From Pseudomonadota bacterium (GTDB taxonomy: Bacteria; Pseudomonadota; Gammaproteobacteria; Burkholderiales; Burkholderiaceae_C), in NCBI GenBank assembly GCA_020161065.1, contig JAIUPH010000033.1, positions 147,508 through 211,507 of the forward strand: 64,000 nt of DNA. Reading direction: 5' to 3'. The notes beneath the pieces are model-generated. The model was not told the DNA's origin and searched no databases. It worked only from the letters and a program-made list of their open reading frames with translations. The position numbers were made by a program, and so were the translations under genes. Below, in pieces: positions 27,642 to 36,425 of this stretch; position 1 is the stretch's first letter; every line of letters begins with the position of its first letter.

Positions 27642-28014
27642 GGTGTTGGATGCCTGCAAGTTGGTCGTGACCGCGCTCGGCGCCGTTGCCGATGCCTTGG
27701 GCAGCGACTGTGCCGATCGTGAGCGCCGGCGCCAAGCGGGCGACCGACGAGCGACGGCGATGGCGGCTCGGGCGACGACGGGCATCGACGAAATGCGCCG
27801 AACGGCGCGCGGCGGCGCGGCGGCGCGCGGCGGCGTGCGCCGGCGTTCGGCAACGCGCGCTGGGCTGCGCTGTCCGCAACGCGCTTCGTCGCCGCGGGGC
27901 GCCGCTTGGCGGTCCGCCAGCGTCTCCCGTCGCGATGGGGCGATGGCCGGGCCAAGCGGCGCGCTACAGTGCGCAGCCGTTTCAGCGCTCGCCGCTTCAG
28001 CACCCCGCCGGACC
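27642..28014. other. 373-base divergent intergenic region, no gene recognised
   Basis: Very GC-rich and full of GCGGCG-type runs, with open frames on both strands but no start with a ribosome-binding site and no recognisable protein. It must hold the promoters of the membrane protein (minus) and the sensor kinase (plus). GCTACAGT near 27962-27969 is a possible -10 for the kinase. Confidence 0.5.
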
Positions 28015-29109
28015 GTGACTTCCGCCATCGATCTTCGCGCGCCGGGCCCATCCGATTGGCGCCATCTGGTGTCGTGGCCGCGGCTGCGCTTGTGGCTCGT
28101 TGTCAGCGTGCTGTGGGCGCTGGCGCGCACGCTCACGTCCGAGACCGCGCTCTCGGTGTGGCTGATCCGTTGCGGCCTGATCGTCGCGCTGGCGGTGCTG
28201 CTCTATGGCCTGCTGGACCAGTGGCCGCGCCGCCTGCCCGCGTGGGCGCCGCGCTGGATCCTGCAGCTCACGGCCGTGGTGGTGATGATGCCGCCGGCCG
28301 TCTACCTGAGCTACGCCGTCACCACCGGCACGCTGGACGTCTTGTCGCTGGGATCCGGGTATCTCGAAGGTTTGGCCATCACCAGCTTCATGGGCATTCT
28401 GCTGGGGCCGTGGATCGCGCTGGGCGCGCTGCTGCGTCGCAGCGAAGCCTTCGCGCGCGAGCAGGCGCTGGCCTTCCAGTTGCGCGGCAGTGAACTGGAG
28501 CGCAAGGCGCTCGACGCGCGGCTGAAGCTCTTGCAGGCGCACGTCGAGCCGCACTTTCTGTTCAACACGCTGGCCAACATCCGTGCGCTGGTGCGCAAGT
28601 CCGGCTCGGCCGATGCGGCGGCCATGCTCGACAGCCTGATCACCTACCTGCGCGCGGCGGTGCCCCGGCTCGACGGCCAGCAACCGACGCTGGCGCAAGA
28701 AGCGCAGACCGTGGGCGCCTACCTCGAACTGATGCGCATGCGCATGCCGGACCGGCTGCGCTACACGGTGACCATCGAGCCGGCCGCGCTGGCGCTGCAT
28801 TGCCCGCCGATGCTGCTGCTCACGCTGGTCGAGAACGCCATCAAGCACGGCATCGACCCCAGCGAGACCGGCGGCACGGTCGACGTGCAGGTGGCGCTGT
28901 GCGCGCAGCGGGTGCAGGTGCGCGTGGCCGACAGCGGCCTGGGCCTGCAGCCACGGCCGGCCGGCGGCAGCGGCACGGGCCTGGCCAACCTGCGCGAACG
29001 GCTGGCGCTGGCCTTCGGTGACGAGGCCCACGTCAGGCTGACGGCCGCGCAACCCCGCGGCACGGTGGCCGAGGCCGAGTTCCCGGCGCGCCGCGCGGAG
29101 GCCAGGTGA
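28015..29109 (+). CDS. LytS/AlgZ-type sensor histidine kinase
   Basis: This 364-residue histidine kinase has four predicted membrane helices in the first 135 residues (for example LWLVVSVLWALARTLT and LEGLAITSFMGILLGPWIAL), then a short coiled linker and the His-kinase domain HVEPHFLFNTLANIRALVR, with H180 as the phosphorylated residue. The ATPase domain shows LVENAIKHGIDP (N box) and DSGLGLQPRPAGGSGTGLANLRERL (G boxes). This layout is that of the HPK8/LytS-AlgZ class, which pairs with LytTR regulators. GTG 28015 is the first start that gives a full first membrane helix. Its stop overlaps the ATG of the response regulator. The signal is unknown. Confidence 0.9.
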   Translation: MTSAIDLRAPGPSDWRHLVSWPRLRLWLVVSVLWALARTLTSETALSVWLIRCGLIVALAVLLYGLLDQWPRRLPAWAPRWILQLTAVVVMMPPAVYLSYAVTTGTLDVLSLGSGYLEGLAITSFMGILLGPWIALGALLRRSEAFAREQALAFQLRGSELERKALDARLKLLQAHVEPHFLFNTLANIRALVRKSGSADAAAMLDSLITYLRAAVPRLDGQQPTLAQEAQTVGAYLELMRMRMPDRLRYTVTIEPAALALHCPPMLLLTLVENAIKHGIDPSETGGTVDVQVALCAQRVQVRVADSGLGLQPRPAGGSGTGLANLRERLALAFGDEAHVRLTAAQPRGTVAEAEFPARRAEAR

Positions 29110-29882
29110 TGCCTTCGGCGCTGATTGCCGACGACGAGCCCCGGCTGCGCGAGGAGTTGGCCGAGTTGCTGGCCACGGCCTGGCCCGAACTGCAGGTCGT
29201 GGCGCTGGCCCGCAACGGCCGCGAGGCCGTCGAGCAGTTCGAGCGCCTGCGGCCCACCATCTGCTTCCTCGACGTGCACATGCCGGCGATGAGCGGCATC
29301 GAAGCGGCGCGCCACATCGGCCGGCGCGCCCACCTGGTGTTCGTGACGGCTTTCGAGCGCTACGCCGTGCAGGCCTTCGCGCAGGGCGTGCTCGACTACC
29401 TGGTGAAGCCGGTGGACGCGCAGCGCCTGGCCGAGACCGTGGCGCGGCTGCAGGAGCGCATCGGCTCGGCAACGGCGCTGCCGCACGGCGACGACATGCT
29501 GCTGCAGCTGGCGCAACGGCTGCAGCAGGATCAGCGGCCGCCGCCGCTGCGCTGGATTCGCGCGCAGGTGGGGCAGGCGCTGCGCCTCATTCCGGTGGAC
29601 CGGGTCGATTACCTGCAGTCCGACAGCAAGTACACCTTGGTGGCCTGGCGCAACGACGAGGGCGCCGCCAGCGAAGCCGTCGTCAGGCTGCCGTTGAAAG
29701 ACCTGCTGCCCCAGCTCGACCCCGAGCAGTTCGTGCAGGTGCACCGCTCGGCGATCGTCAACCTCGCGTCGATCAGCCACGTGGTGCGCGGCGCCAACGA
29801 GACGGCCGACGTCCACCTGAAAGGCCGCGCCGAGGTGCTGCGCGCCAGCCGCAGCTTCAACCACCACTTCCGGCAGATGTGA
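29109..29882 (+). CDS. LytTR-family response regulator
   Basis: This 257-residue regulator has a receiver domain (residues 1-120) with D8/D9, phosphoacceptor D55 in CFLDVHMP, the conserved Thr in VFVTAFERYA and Lys in YLVKPVDAQ. A short linker leads to a LytTR DNA-binding domain (about residues 150-255) with DYLQSDSKYTLVAW and FVQVHRSAIVNLASI. LytTR domains bind direct repeats and often control membrane or cell-surface genes. ATG 29109 overlaps the kinase stop codon by one base, so the two are one operon. Confidence 0.93.
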   Translation: MPSALIADDEPRLREELAELLATAWPELQVVALARNGREAVEQFERLRPTICFLDVHMPAMSGIEAARHIGRRAHLVFVTAFERYAVQAFAQGVLDYLVKPVDAQRLAETVARLQERIGSATALPHGDDMLLQLAQRLQQDQRPPPLRWIRAQVGQALRLIPVDRVDYLQSDSKYTLVAWRNDEGAASEAVVRLPLKDLLPQLDPEQFVQVHRSAIVNLASISHVVRGANETADVHLKGRAEVLRASRSFNHHFRQM

Positions 29883-29897
29883 GGCTGCCCGCGGCCT

Positions 29898-30554
29898 TCA
29901 GTTGTTGCAGCGCGCTTCCAGCGCGTCGATGAACGAACGGTCCCAGCGGCCTTCTTCCATCGCCTGGATCGTGCGCGCCTCGGCTTCCAGCACGCCGCGG
30001 GCCTTGGCGATCAGCGTGGCGGCTTCGGCGGGCGGGAAGGCCAGCAGGCCGTCCTGGTCGCCGAGCACGATGTCGCCGGGGTTGACGACCATGCCGCCGA
30101 CCTGGATCGTTACGTTGATGTCACCGGGCCCGTCCTTGTACGGCCCGCGGTGGGTGACGCCGCGCGCGTAGACCGGGAAGTCGCGGTTGCGGATCTCGGC
30201 CACGTCGCGGATGGCGCCGTCGATCACCACGCCGGCCACGCCGATCTTCGCGGCGTAGAACGTGAGGATGCCGCCGACCACCGCATTGGCAAGGTCGCCG
30301 CCGGCGTCGACCAGCAGCACGTCGCCGGGGCGGCAGAACTCCAGCGCGCGCAGGTAGGTGAGGTTGTCGCCGCCGCGCGAGCGCGCCGTCACCGCGGTGC
30401 CGGCCATCGTCAGCCGCTGCGGGCGGTGGTAGGGCTGCAGACCGATGGTGCCCACGCTGCGGTGCAGGTTGTCGCTGATGGCGGCCAGCGGCAGCTCGCG
30501 CAGCGCGGCGATCAGCGTTTCGTCGGCCTGCGGCGCCGAAGGGTTCTTGCGCAT
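29898..30554 (-). CDS. RraA-like protein (4-hydroxy-4-methyl-2-oxoglutarate aldolase family)
   Basis: This 218-residue protein belongs to the RraA / HMG aldolase family, whose aldolase members cleave 4-hydroxy-2-oxo acids or decarboxylate oxaloacetate with a divalent metal. Conserved segments are ISDNLHRSVGTIG, GTAVTARSRGGDN, GDVLLVDAGGDLANAVVGGI (metal-site Gly/Asp region) and GVVIDGAIRDVAEI with the catalytic Arg-Asp pair. It lacks the extra features of RraA proper and fits the aldolase branch. It starts 18 bases after the second aminotransferase gene, in the same direction, and should be co-transcribed from promoter C, so it probably works on the 2-oxo acid formed by that enzyme. Confidence 0.87.
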   Translation of the reverse strand: MRKNPSAPQADETLIAALRELPLAAISDNLHRSVGTIGLQPYHRPQRLTMAGTAVTARSRGGDNLTYLRALEFCRPGDVLLVDAGGDLANAVVGGILTFYAAKIGVAGVVIDGAIRDVAEIRNRDFPVYARGVTHRGPYKDGPGDINVTIQVGGMVVNPGDIVLGDQDGLLAFPPAEAATLIAKARGVLEAEARTIQAMEEGRWDRSFIDALEARCNN

Positions 30555-30572
30555 GGCGTCGACCTTTCTTCT

Positions 30573-31781
30573 TCAGTCCAGCGCGGCCGCCGCGCGCGCG
30601 ATGCGGCGGCAGCCTTCGTCGAGGTTCTCGATCGAGGTGGCGATCGAGAGGCGGAAGTACGGCGACAGCCCGTAGGCGCTGCCGGCCACCACGGCCACGC
30701 CCACGCTTTCCAGCAGGTGCATCACCACGTCGGCGTCGCTGGCCAGCGGCTTGCCTTCGGCGGTGGTGCGGCCGATCAGGCCGGCGCAGTTGACGTACAG
30801 GTAGAAGGCGCCGTCGGGGCTGCGGCACGACAGGCCGGGGATGGCGTTGATCTGCGCCAGCGTGCGGTCGCGCCGCTGCTTGTAGATGGCCACGCTCTCG
30901 GCGACGAAACCCTGGTCGCCGTTCAGCGCCGCGGCCGCCGCCGCCTGGCTGACCGAGCAGCAGTTGCCGGTGGACTGCGACAGCATGGTGTCCAGCGCCT
31001 GCACGATGTCGCGCGGGCCGGCCACCCAGCCGATGCGCCAGCCCGTCATCGCATAGGTCTTGGAGACGCCGTTGACGGCCAGCGTGCGCTCGCGCAGCTC
31101 GGGCGCCACGTTCAGCAGGTGCACGGTGCGCTGGCCGTCGTAGCGGATGTGCTCGTAGATGTCGTCGGTCATCACCAGCACCTGCGGGTGGCGCAGCAGC
31201 ACGTCGGCCAGCGCGCGGTACTCGGCCGCGGTGTAGCTGGCGCCGGTGGGGTTGCTGGGCGAGTTCAGCAGCAGCCAGCGCGTGCGCGGCGTGATCGCGG
31301 CCTGCAGCTGCGCCGGCGTCAGCTTGAAGCCGGCCGCTTCGGGGCAGGGCACGGTGACGGGCTTGCCGTCGCTGGCCAGCACCATGTCGGGGTACGACAC
31401 CCAGTAGGGCGCGGGGATGATGACCTCGTCGCCCGGCTCCAGCGTGACCTGCAGCGCGCTGAAGATCGCGCTCTTGGCGCCGCTGGTGACGATGATTTCG
31501 TTGGCCGCGTAGGTCAGCCCGTTCTCGCGCTGCAGCTTGGCGACGATGGCCTGGCGCAGGTCGACGGTGCCGGCCATCAGCGTGTAGCGCGTGGCGCCGC
31601 GGTCCATGGCCTCGGCGGCGGCGCGGCGGATGTGCGCCGGCGTGTCGAAGTCGGGCTCGCCGACGACGAGGTTGACGATCGACTGGCCCTGGCGGCGCAA
31701 CTCGTTGGCACGGTCGGCGGCCGAGGTGCTGGGCGAAGGCTTGATGCGGCGGACGCGGTCGGCGATGCGGGGGCTGCTCAC
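30573..31781 (-). CDS. pyridoxal-phosphate aminotransferase, class I (paralogue 2)
   Basis: This 402-residue aminotransferase is a full-length paralogue of the one at 25443-26651. It has VVGEPDFDTPAHIRRAA, APYWVSYPDM, LNSPSNPTGASY and NGVSKTYAMTGWRIGW with the cofactor-binding lysine. GTG 31781 is used because the conserved domain begins right after it and no ATG fits. It heads a two-gene unit with the RraA-like aldolase gene and lies behind promoter C, divergent from the Nac-like regulator at 31918. It could deaminate an amino acid whose oxo-acid is then split by the aldolase. Confidence 0.9.
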   Translation of the reverse strand: MSSPRIADRVRRIKPSPSTSAADRANELRRQGQSIVNLVVGEPDFDTPAHIRRAAAEAMDRGATRYTLMAGTVDLRQAIVAKLQRENGLTYAANEIIVTSGAKSAIFSALQVTLEPGDEVIIPAPYWVSYPDMVLASDGKPVTVPCPEAAGFKLTPAQLQAAITPRTRWLLLNSPSNPTGASYTAAEYRALADVLLRHPQVLVMTDDIYEHIRYDGQRTVHLLNVAPELRERTLAVNGVSKTYAMTGWRIGWVAGPRDIVQALDTMLSQSTGNCCSVSQAAAAAALNGDQGFVAESVAIYKQRRDRTLAQINAIPGLSCRSPDGAFYLYVNCAGLIGRTTAEGKPLASDADVVMHLLESVGVAVVAGSAYGLSPYFRLSIATSIENLDEGCRRIARAAAALD

Positions 31782-31829
31782 GGGCGGGACCTCGGGGGGG
31801 TGGAGTGGGGCTCGGCGGCCGATGCGCGA

Positions 31830-31895
31830 ACGGTAGGCCGCCCGGCGCGCGAAGGCCAAGACGAGATTGGTCTGTCTCGATAGGCGATGCTTATG
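31830..31895 (-). promoter_or_regulatory. Nac-type LysR operator and sigma-70 promoter C
   Basis: Minus-strand promoter of the second aminotransferase gene, in the divergent gap to the Nac-like lysR gene. CATAAG and CTATCG (CATA-N9-TAT), CAGAC and CGTCTTGG are followed by -35 TTGGCC, an 18-base spacer and -10 TACCGT (31830-31835). The CATA end lies only 23 bases before the GTG of the LysR gene at 31918, so binding could also repress that gene. Confidence 0.83.
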
Positions 31896-31917
31896 ACGCC
31901 GGAGTAGACTGCCCCGC

Positions 31918-32856
31918 GTGAACCTGCGCCGCCTGAAGTACTTCGTCAAGATCGTCGATATCGGCAGCCTGACGCAGGCGGCCGACGTGCTGCACATCGC
32001 GCAGCCGGCGCTGAGCCAGCAGCTCGCCACGCTGGAAGGCGAGGTGCGCCAGCAGTTGCTGACGCGCACCAAGCGCGGCGTCACGCCCACCGAGGCCGGC
32101 AAGGTGCTGTACCGCCACGCGCAGCTGATCCTGCGCCAGTGCGACCAGGCGCGCGTCGACATGGAAGCCGCCGGCCGCGGCCTTTCGGGCGCCGTGGCGG
32201 TGGGCCTGGCGCCGGGCACCGCGGCCGCCGGCCTGGCGCTGCCGCTGCTGCGCACCGTGCGCGCGCGCCACCCCGGCGTGCTGCTGTACCTGAACGAGAC
32301 CTACGGCAGCACGCTGTCGGAACTGGTGATGAACGGCCGCATGGACCTCGCCGTGCTGTACGGCGGCCGCGTGCAGGTGCACGGCCTGCAGTTCCTGCCG
32401 TTGCTGAAGGAGCCGCTGTACGTGGTGGGCCCGGCCAACCTGCCGGCGCCGCCCGACGCGGTGCCGCTGCAGCGCCTGGCCGAGATGGACTTGTTCCTGG
32501 CGCGGCCCTACAACGTGGTGCGCAAGATGGTCGACGAGGCCTTCGCCGGCATCGGCGCCGCGCCGCGCGTGGTGGCCGAGATCGAGTCGGCCAGCACGCT
32601 CACCGCGGTGATCGCCGACGGCCTGGGCGCCACCATCCTGCCCGAGTCGATGGCGCGCACCGTGGTCGCCTCGTGCAACGCCTGGCAGAGCCGCATCGTC
32701 GAGCCGGCCATCGAGGCGCCGCTGGCGCTGTGCCAGTCCGACCACCTGCCGCTGACCGAGCCGGCGCAGGCCGTCAAGGACATCCTGCTGGAGCTGGTGG
32801 CCACGCTGCCGGGCAGCCTGATCGCGCCCGACGAGGTGCGTCTGGCGGTGTCATAA
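31918..32856 (+). CDS. Nac-like LysR-family transcriptional regulator
   Basis: This 312-residue regulator is the closest in the window to Nac of enteric bacteria: NLRRLKYFVKIVDIGSLTQA, then ADVLHIAQPALSQQLATLEG, RTKRGVTPTEAGKVLYRHAQ and GAVAVGLAPGTAA follow Nac almost residue by residue. The N-terminal winged helix-turn-helix is followed by the linker helix and a two-lobed effector domain (GLGATILPESMA). GTG 31918 starts exactly at the conserved N-terminus. It sits between promoter C (divergent) and promoter D, whose CATA box overlaps this gene's stop codon, which makes it the first candidate for the factor that reads the five sites. Whether it senses nitrogen, as Nac does through its expression, or a ligand is unknown. 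Confidence 0.92.
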   Translation: MNLRRLKYFVKIVDIGSLTQAADVLHIAQPALSQQLATLEGEVRQQLLTRTKRGVTPTEAGKVLYRHAQLILRQCDQARVDMEAAGRGLSGAVAVGLAPGTAAAGLALPLLRTVRARHPGVLLYLNETYGSTLSELVMNGRMDLAVLYGGRVQVHGLQFLPLLKEPLYVVGPANLPAPPDAVPLQRLAEMDLFLARPYNVVRKMVDEAFAGIGAAPRVVAEIESASTLTAVIADGLGATILPESMARTVVASCNAWQSRIVEPAIEAPLALCQSDHLPLTEPAQAVKDILLELVATLPGSLIAPDEVRLAVS

Positions 32857-32917
32857 GTCGGCCTTATCGGGGCACAGCCAAACCGTCTTGGTCGGCGGCG
32901 GGCTTCGCGGCTAACTT
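32852..32917 (+). promoter_or_regulatory. Nac-type LysR operator and sigma-70 promoter D
   Basis: Plus-strand promoter of the biotin carboxylase/Pxp operon. CATAAG overlaps the TAA of the lysR gene; then TTATCG (CATA-N9-TAT), CACAG and CGTCTTGG, -35 TTGGTC, an 18-base spacer and -10 TAACTT (32912-32917). Only eight bases separate the -10 from ATG 32926, so the messenger would be leaderless or nearly so. Confidence 0.82.
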
Positions 32918-32925
32918 TCGCGGCC

Positions 32926-33414
32926 ATGGATGCGCCGCAGATCAAGGCTTTCATCGACGCGATGGCGTCGTCGGACCTCGCCGAGATGGAGGTCAGCCAC
33001 GAGGGCTGGACGCTGCGGCTGGTGCGGCGGCCTGAAGCGGGCGCGGCCGCTGCGCGGCCGGAGGCCGGCGCGGCCGCTGTGCGGCCCGCGGCGGCAGCGC
33101 CGGCGCGCCGTGCAACGGCAACGGTCGCGCCCGTCACACCCGCGGCGCCCGCCACCGCCACGCCCGCCACCGCCACGCCGGCCAACGACCTGAGCGCCCC
33201 GATGTTCGGCGTGCTGCACTGGCAGCCGTCGCCCGGCGCCGCGCCTTTCGTCGCCGCCGGGCAGGCGGTGCGCGCGGGGCAGACGCTGTGCGTGATCGAG
33301 GCGATGAAGATCTTCAACGAAGTGGCGGCCGACCGCGACGGCATCGTCGACGCGCTGCTGGCCACGGGCGGCGCCGAGGTCGAAGCCGGCCAGCCGCTGC
33401 TGCGCTACCGCTGA
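32926..33414 (+). CDS. biotin carboxyl carrier protein, AccB-like
   Basis: This 162-residue carrier has an N-terminal AccB-like helix region (residues 1-35), a flexible Ala/Pro/Thr-rich linker that includes a duplicated EAGAAAxRP unit, and a C-terminal biotinyl domain. Lys128 in [10 protein letters not shown] is the biotin attachment site. It would shuttle carboxyl groups from the biotin carboxylase encoded next to a carboxyltransferase. The ATG lies eight bases after the predicted -10 of promoter D and has no evident Shine-Dalgarno sequence. The gene order BCCP-BC-PxpB-PxpC-BCCP'-PxpA suggests a dedicated carboxylase rather than the acetyl-CoA carboxylase of fatty acid synthesis. Confidence 0.9.
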   Translation: MDAPQIKAFIDAMASSDLAEMEVSHEGWTLRLVRRPEAGAAAARPEAGAAAVRPAAAAPARRATATVAPVTPAAPATATPATATPANDLSAPMFGVLHWQPSPGAAPFVAAGQAVRAGQTLCVIEAMKIFNEVAADRDGIVDALLATGGAEVEAGQPLLRYR

Positions 33415-33427
33415 GGGCCGACGCGCG

Positions 33428-34771
33428 ATGTTCGACACCGTGCTCATCGCCAACCGCGGCGAGATCGCCTTGCGCATCCTGCGCGCCTGCCGCGGGCTGG
33501 AGCTGAAGGTCGTCGCCGTCTATTCCGAAGCCGACCGCGACGCGCCGCACGTGCGCCTGGCCGACCAGGCGCTGTGCATCGGCCCGGCGGCGCCGGCGCG
33601 CAGCTACCTGAACCAGGCGGCCATCCTGGCGGCGGCCGCGGTCAGCGGCGCGCAGGCCATCCACCCGGGCTACGGCTTCCTGTCGGAGAACGCCGGCTTC
33701 GTGCAGCGCGTGGCCGATGCCGGGCTCGTCTTCATCGGCCCCAGCGCCGAGTGCATCCGCACCATGGGCGACAAGGTGGCCGCCAAGCGCGCGATGCGCG
33801 CCGCCGGCGTGCCTTGCGTGCCGGGCCCCGACGGCAGCCTGCCCGACGATGCGGCCGCCGTGCAGGCCATCGCGCGCGAAATCGGCTACCCAGTGATCGT
33901 CAAGGCCGCCGGCGGCGGCGGCGGCCGCGGCATGCGCGTGGTGCGCGACGAAGCCGCGCTGGCCGAGGCGCTGGCGCTGACGCGCGAGGAAGCGCGCCGC
34001 GCCTTCGGCAACCCCGAGGTCTACATCGAGAAGTTCCTGCTGCACCCGCGGCACGTGGAGATCCAGGTGCTGGCCGATGCCCATGGCCAGGCGCTGTGGC
34101 TGGGCAGCCGCGACTGTTCGCTGCAGCGCCGCCACCAGAAGGTGCTGGAAGAAGCGCCGGCACCCGGCATCGCGCCGGCGGCGCTGGCCGCGGTGGGTGA
34201 ACGCTGCGCCGAGGCCTGCCGCCGCATCGGCTACTGCGGCGTCGGCACCTTCGAGTTCCTGTACGAAGACGGCGCCTTCTTCTTCATCGAGATGAACACG
34301 CGGCTGCAGGTCGAGCACCCGGTGACCGAGATGACCACCGGCATCGACATCGTGCAACAGCAGCTTCGCGTCGCGCGCGGCGAGCCGCTGGCGCTGACGC
34401 AAGCGCAGGTCGATTGCCGCGGCCATGCCTTCGAATGCCGCATCAACGCCGAGCATCCCGAGACCTTCGCGCCGTCGCCCGGCCGCATCAGCGAATGGCG
34501 GCTGCCCGGCGGCTTCGGCGTGCGCGTCGACAGCCACGCAGCCGCCGGCTACCAGGTGCCGCCGTACTACGACTCGATGATCGGCAAGCTGGTGGTGCAC
34601 GGCGCCACGCGCGCCGATGCGCTGGCCCGCTTGCGGCTGGCGCTGGACGAAATGCACGTCGGCGGCATCGCCACCAACCTGGCGCTGCACCGGCGCCTGG
34701 TGCGCGACGGCGACTTCGCCGCCGGCGGCGTCGACATTCACCATCTCGAACGTTGGCTGGCTGCAGTATGA
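33428..34771 (+). CDS. biotin carboxylase subunit, AccC-like
   Basis: This 447-residue ATP-grasp enzyme carboxylates biotin using bicarbonate and ATP. It has the N-terminal [19 protein letters not shown], the [10 protein letters not shown] motif, the ATP loop [13 protein letters not shown], the [11 protein letters not shown] segment and the catalytic [14 protein letters not shown]. The length is that of stand-alone AccC. It follows its carrier protein gene by 13 bases and overlaps the PxpB gene by four, so all are produced together. In urea carboxylase the same biotin carboxylase domain is fused to AHS1/AHS2 (PxpB/PxpC-like) domains, which is the reason to suspect a functional complex here. 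Confidence 0.93.
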   Translation: MFDTVLIANRGEIALRILRACRGLELKVVAVYSEADRDAPHVRLADQALCIGPAAPARSYLNQAAILAAAAVSGAQAIHPGYGFLSENAGFVQRVADAGLVFIGPSAECIRTMGDKVAAKRAMRAAGVPCVPGPDGSLPDDAAAVQAIAREIGYPVIVKAAGGGGGRGMRVVRDEAALAEALALTREEARRAFGNPEVYIEKFLLHPRHVEIQVLADAHGQALWLGSRDCSLQRRHQKVLEEAPAPGIAPAALAAVGERCAEACRRIGYCGVGTFEFLYEDGAFFFIEMNTRLQVEHPVTEMTTGIDIVQQQLRVARGEPLALTQAQVDCRGHAFECRINAEHPETFAPSPGRISEWRLPGGFGVRVDSHAAAGYQVPPYYDSMIGKLVVHGATRADALARLRLALDEMHVGGIATNLALHRRLVRDGDFAAGGVDIHHLERWLAAV

Positions 34772-35433
34772 GCGGCATGAACGAGCAGCCGTCGATCAGC
34801 CGCCTGGGCACGCGCGCGCTGCTGTTCGAGGCGCCGGGCGAGACCACGCTGGCCACGCAGCAGCGCATCTGGTCGCTGGCGCGCGAGGCCGAGACCTGGC
34901 CCGAGGTGCGCGAAGCCGTGCCCGGCATGAACAACCTCATGCTGTGCTGGCGCCGCGCGCCGCAGCGCTGCGACGCCATCGAGGCGCGGCTGCACGCCGC
35001 CTGGGCCGCCGCGCGGCCGCTGGCGCTGCAAGGCCGCGTGGTCGAACTCGACGTGGTCTACGGCGGTGACGGCGGCCCGCACCTGGCCGACGTGGTGGCG
35101 CACACCGGGCTGGCCATCGACGAGATCGTCGAGCGCCACAGCGCGCCGGTCTACCCCGTCTACGCGCTCGGCAGCCACCCCGGCTATTGCTACCTGGGCG
35201 GCATGGACCCGCGCATCGCCACGCCGCGGCGCCCGGTGCCGGTGCTGCGCATTCCCGGCGGCGCGGTGTCGATCGGCGGCGCGCAGACCGGCGTCTCGGC
35301 GTCCGACGGCCCCAGCGGCTGGAACACCATCGGCTGCACCGCGATGAGCTTCTTCGACCCGCAGCGCGACCCGCCGGCGCTGCTGGCGCCGGGCGACAGC
35401 CTGCGCTTTCGCGTCAAGCAGGTGATCCGGTGA
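34768..35433 (+). CDS. pxpB: PxpB / KipI / AHS1-family subunit
   Basis: This 221-residue protein is the AHS1 (allophanate hydrolase subunit 1) domain, present in 5-oxoprolinase PxpB, KipI and urea carboxylase. It shows [43 protein letters not shown] and the highly conserved [19 protein letters not shown] near residues 135-153. With PxpC it forms a heteromer that acts on 5-oxoproline or serves as a carboxyltransferase on urea-like amides. ATG 34768 overlaps the biotin carboxylase stop (ATGA), and the gene overlaps pxpC by four bases. Confidence 0.92.
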   Translation: MSGMNEQPSISRLGTRALLFEAPGETTLATQQRIWSLAREAETWPEVREAVPGMNNLMLCWRRAPQRCDAIEARLHAAWAAARPLALQGRVVELDVVYGGDGGPHLADVVAHTGLAIDEIVERHSAPVYPVYALGSHPGYCYLGGMDPRIATPRRPVPVLRIPGGAVSIGGAQTGVSASDGPSGWNTIGCTAMSFFDPQRDPPALLAPGDSLRFRVKQVIR

Positions 35434-36425
35434 TCGAAGTGCTCGCCACCGGCGCGCTGGCCACGGTGCAGGACCTGGGCCGCGAAGGCGCGCTGCGCTG
35501 GGGCGTGGGCAGCGCCGGCGCGATGGACCCGCTGGCGCTGGCCGCCGGCAACCTGCTGCTGGGCAACGCCGACGATGCCGCCGGCATCGAGCTGCCGGTG
35601 CTGCCGTTTCGCGTGCGCTTCCAGCGCGACGGCGGCTTCGCCGTCACCGGCGCCGATGTCGACGCCCGGCTCGACGGCCGCCCGCTGCTGCCCTGGACCG
35701 CGCAGCGCGCGCGCGCCGGCCAGGAGCTGCTGCTCAATCTGCCGCGCCGCGGCGCCACCTGGCCCGCGAGCCGCGCCTACCTGTGCCTGGCCGGCGGCGT
35801 GGACGTGCCGCGGCTGCTGGGCTCGCGCAGCACGCAGATGCGCGGCGCCTTCGGCGGCTTCGAAGGCCGCGCGCTGCGCGCGGGTGACGTGTTGGTTGCG
35901 GGTGCTGCCTCGGCTGAAGAATTCTTGGAGGGCGTGGGTCTGGTGCCGCCGGCGCTGGCGATGCCGCTGCTGGCCGATGGTTTGCCGGCCTTGCGCGTGC
36001 TGCCGGCCGCCGAATACGCGGCCTACACCGCGGCTTCGCGCGCCGCCTTCTGGGCCGAGCCCTGGAAGATCAGCGCGCAGAGCGACCGCTACGGCTACCG
36101 CCTGCAAGGCCCGCCGCTGCAGCCGCTGGCGCCGCTGGAAATGCGCTCGCACGGCATCGTGCCCGGCGTGATCCAGGTGCCGCCGGGCGGCCAGCCCATC
36201 GTGCAGATGCGCGACGCGCAGCCCTCGGGCGGCTACCCCAAGCTGGGCACGGTGATCGAGGCCGACCTCTGGCGGCTGGGGCAGGCGCCGGTCGGCAGCC
36301 GCGTGCGCTTCGTCGAATGCGATTGGAACGGCGCGCTGGCCGCGCTGGCGCAGGTGGACCATTGGCTGGCGGAGGCGCGGCGCTGGCTGGGGCTGCAGCG
36401 CGGGGCAGGGGGCATCGCGCCATGA
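35430..36425 (+). CDS. pxpC: PxpC / KipA / AHS2-family subunit
   Basis: This 331-residue protein is the AHS2 domain partner of PxpB. Family marks are [19 protein letters not shown] at the start, the GVGSAGAMDPLALAAGN loop, LGSRSTQMRGAFGGFEGR, and the C-terminal SQSDRYGYRL-like AQSDRYGYRLQGP and EMRSHGIVPGVIQVPPGGQP motifs that line the carboxyltransferase-type active site. GTG 35430 overlaps the pxpB stop codon, and the gene overlaps the next one by four bases, so expression is tightly coupled. Confidence 0.92.
   Translation: MIEVLATGALATVQDLGREGALRWGVGSAGAMDPLALAAGNLLLGNADDAAGIELPVLPFRVRFQRDGGFAVTGADVDARLDGRPLLPWTAQRARAGQELLLNLPRRGATWPASRAYLCLAGGVDVPRLLGSRSTQMRGAFGGFEGRALRAGDVLVAGAASAEEFLEGVGLVPPALAMPLLADGLPALRVLPAAEYAAYTAASRAAFWAEPWKISAQSDRYGYRLQGPPLQPLAPLEMRSHGIVPGVIQVPPGGQPIVQMRDAQPSGGYPKLGTVIEADLWRLGQAPVGSRVRFVECDWNGALAALAQVDHWLAEARRWLGLQRGAGGIAP

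Noticed and set aside
33030-33180. Short repeats in the BCCP linker as a possible CRISPR or VNTR
   Set aside because: They are codon-level repeats of an Ala/Pro/Thr-rich protein linker; unit length varies and there are no spacers. No CRISPR array was seen anywhere in the window.
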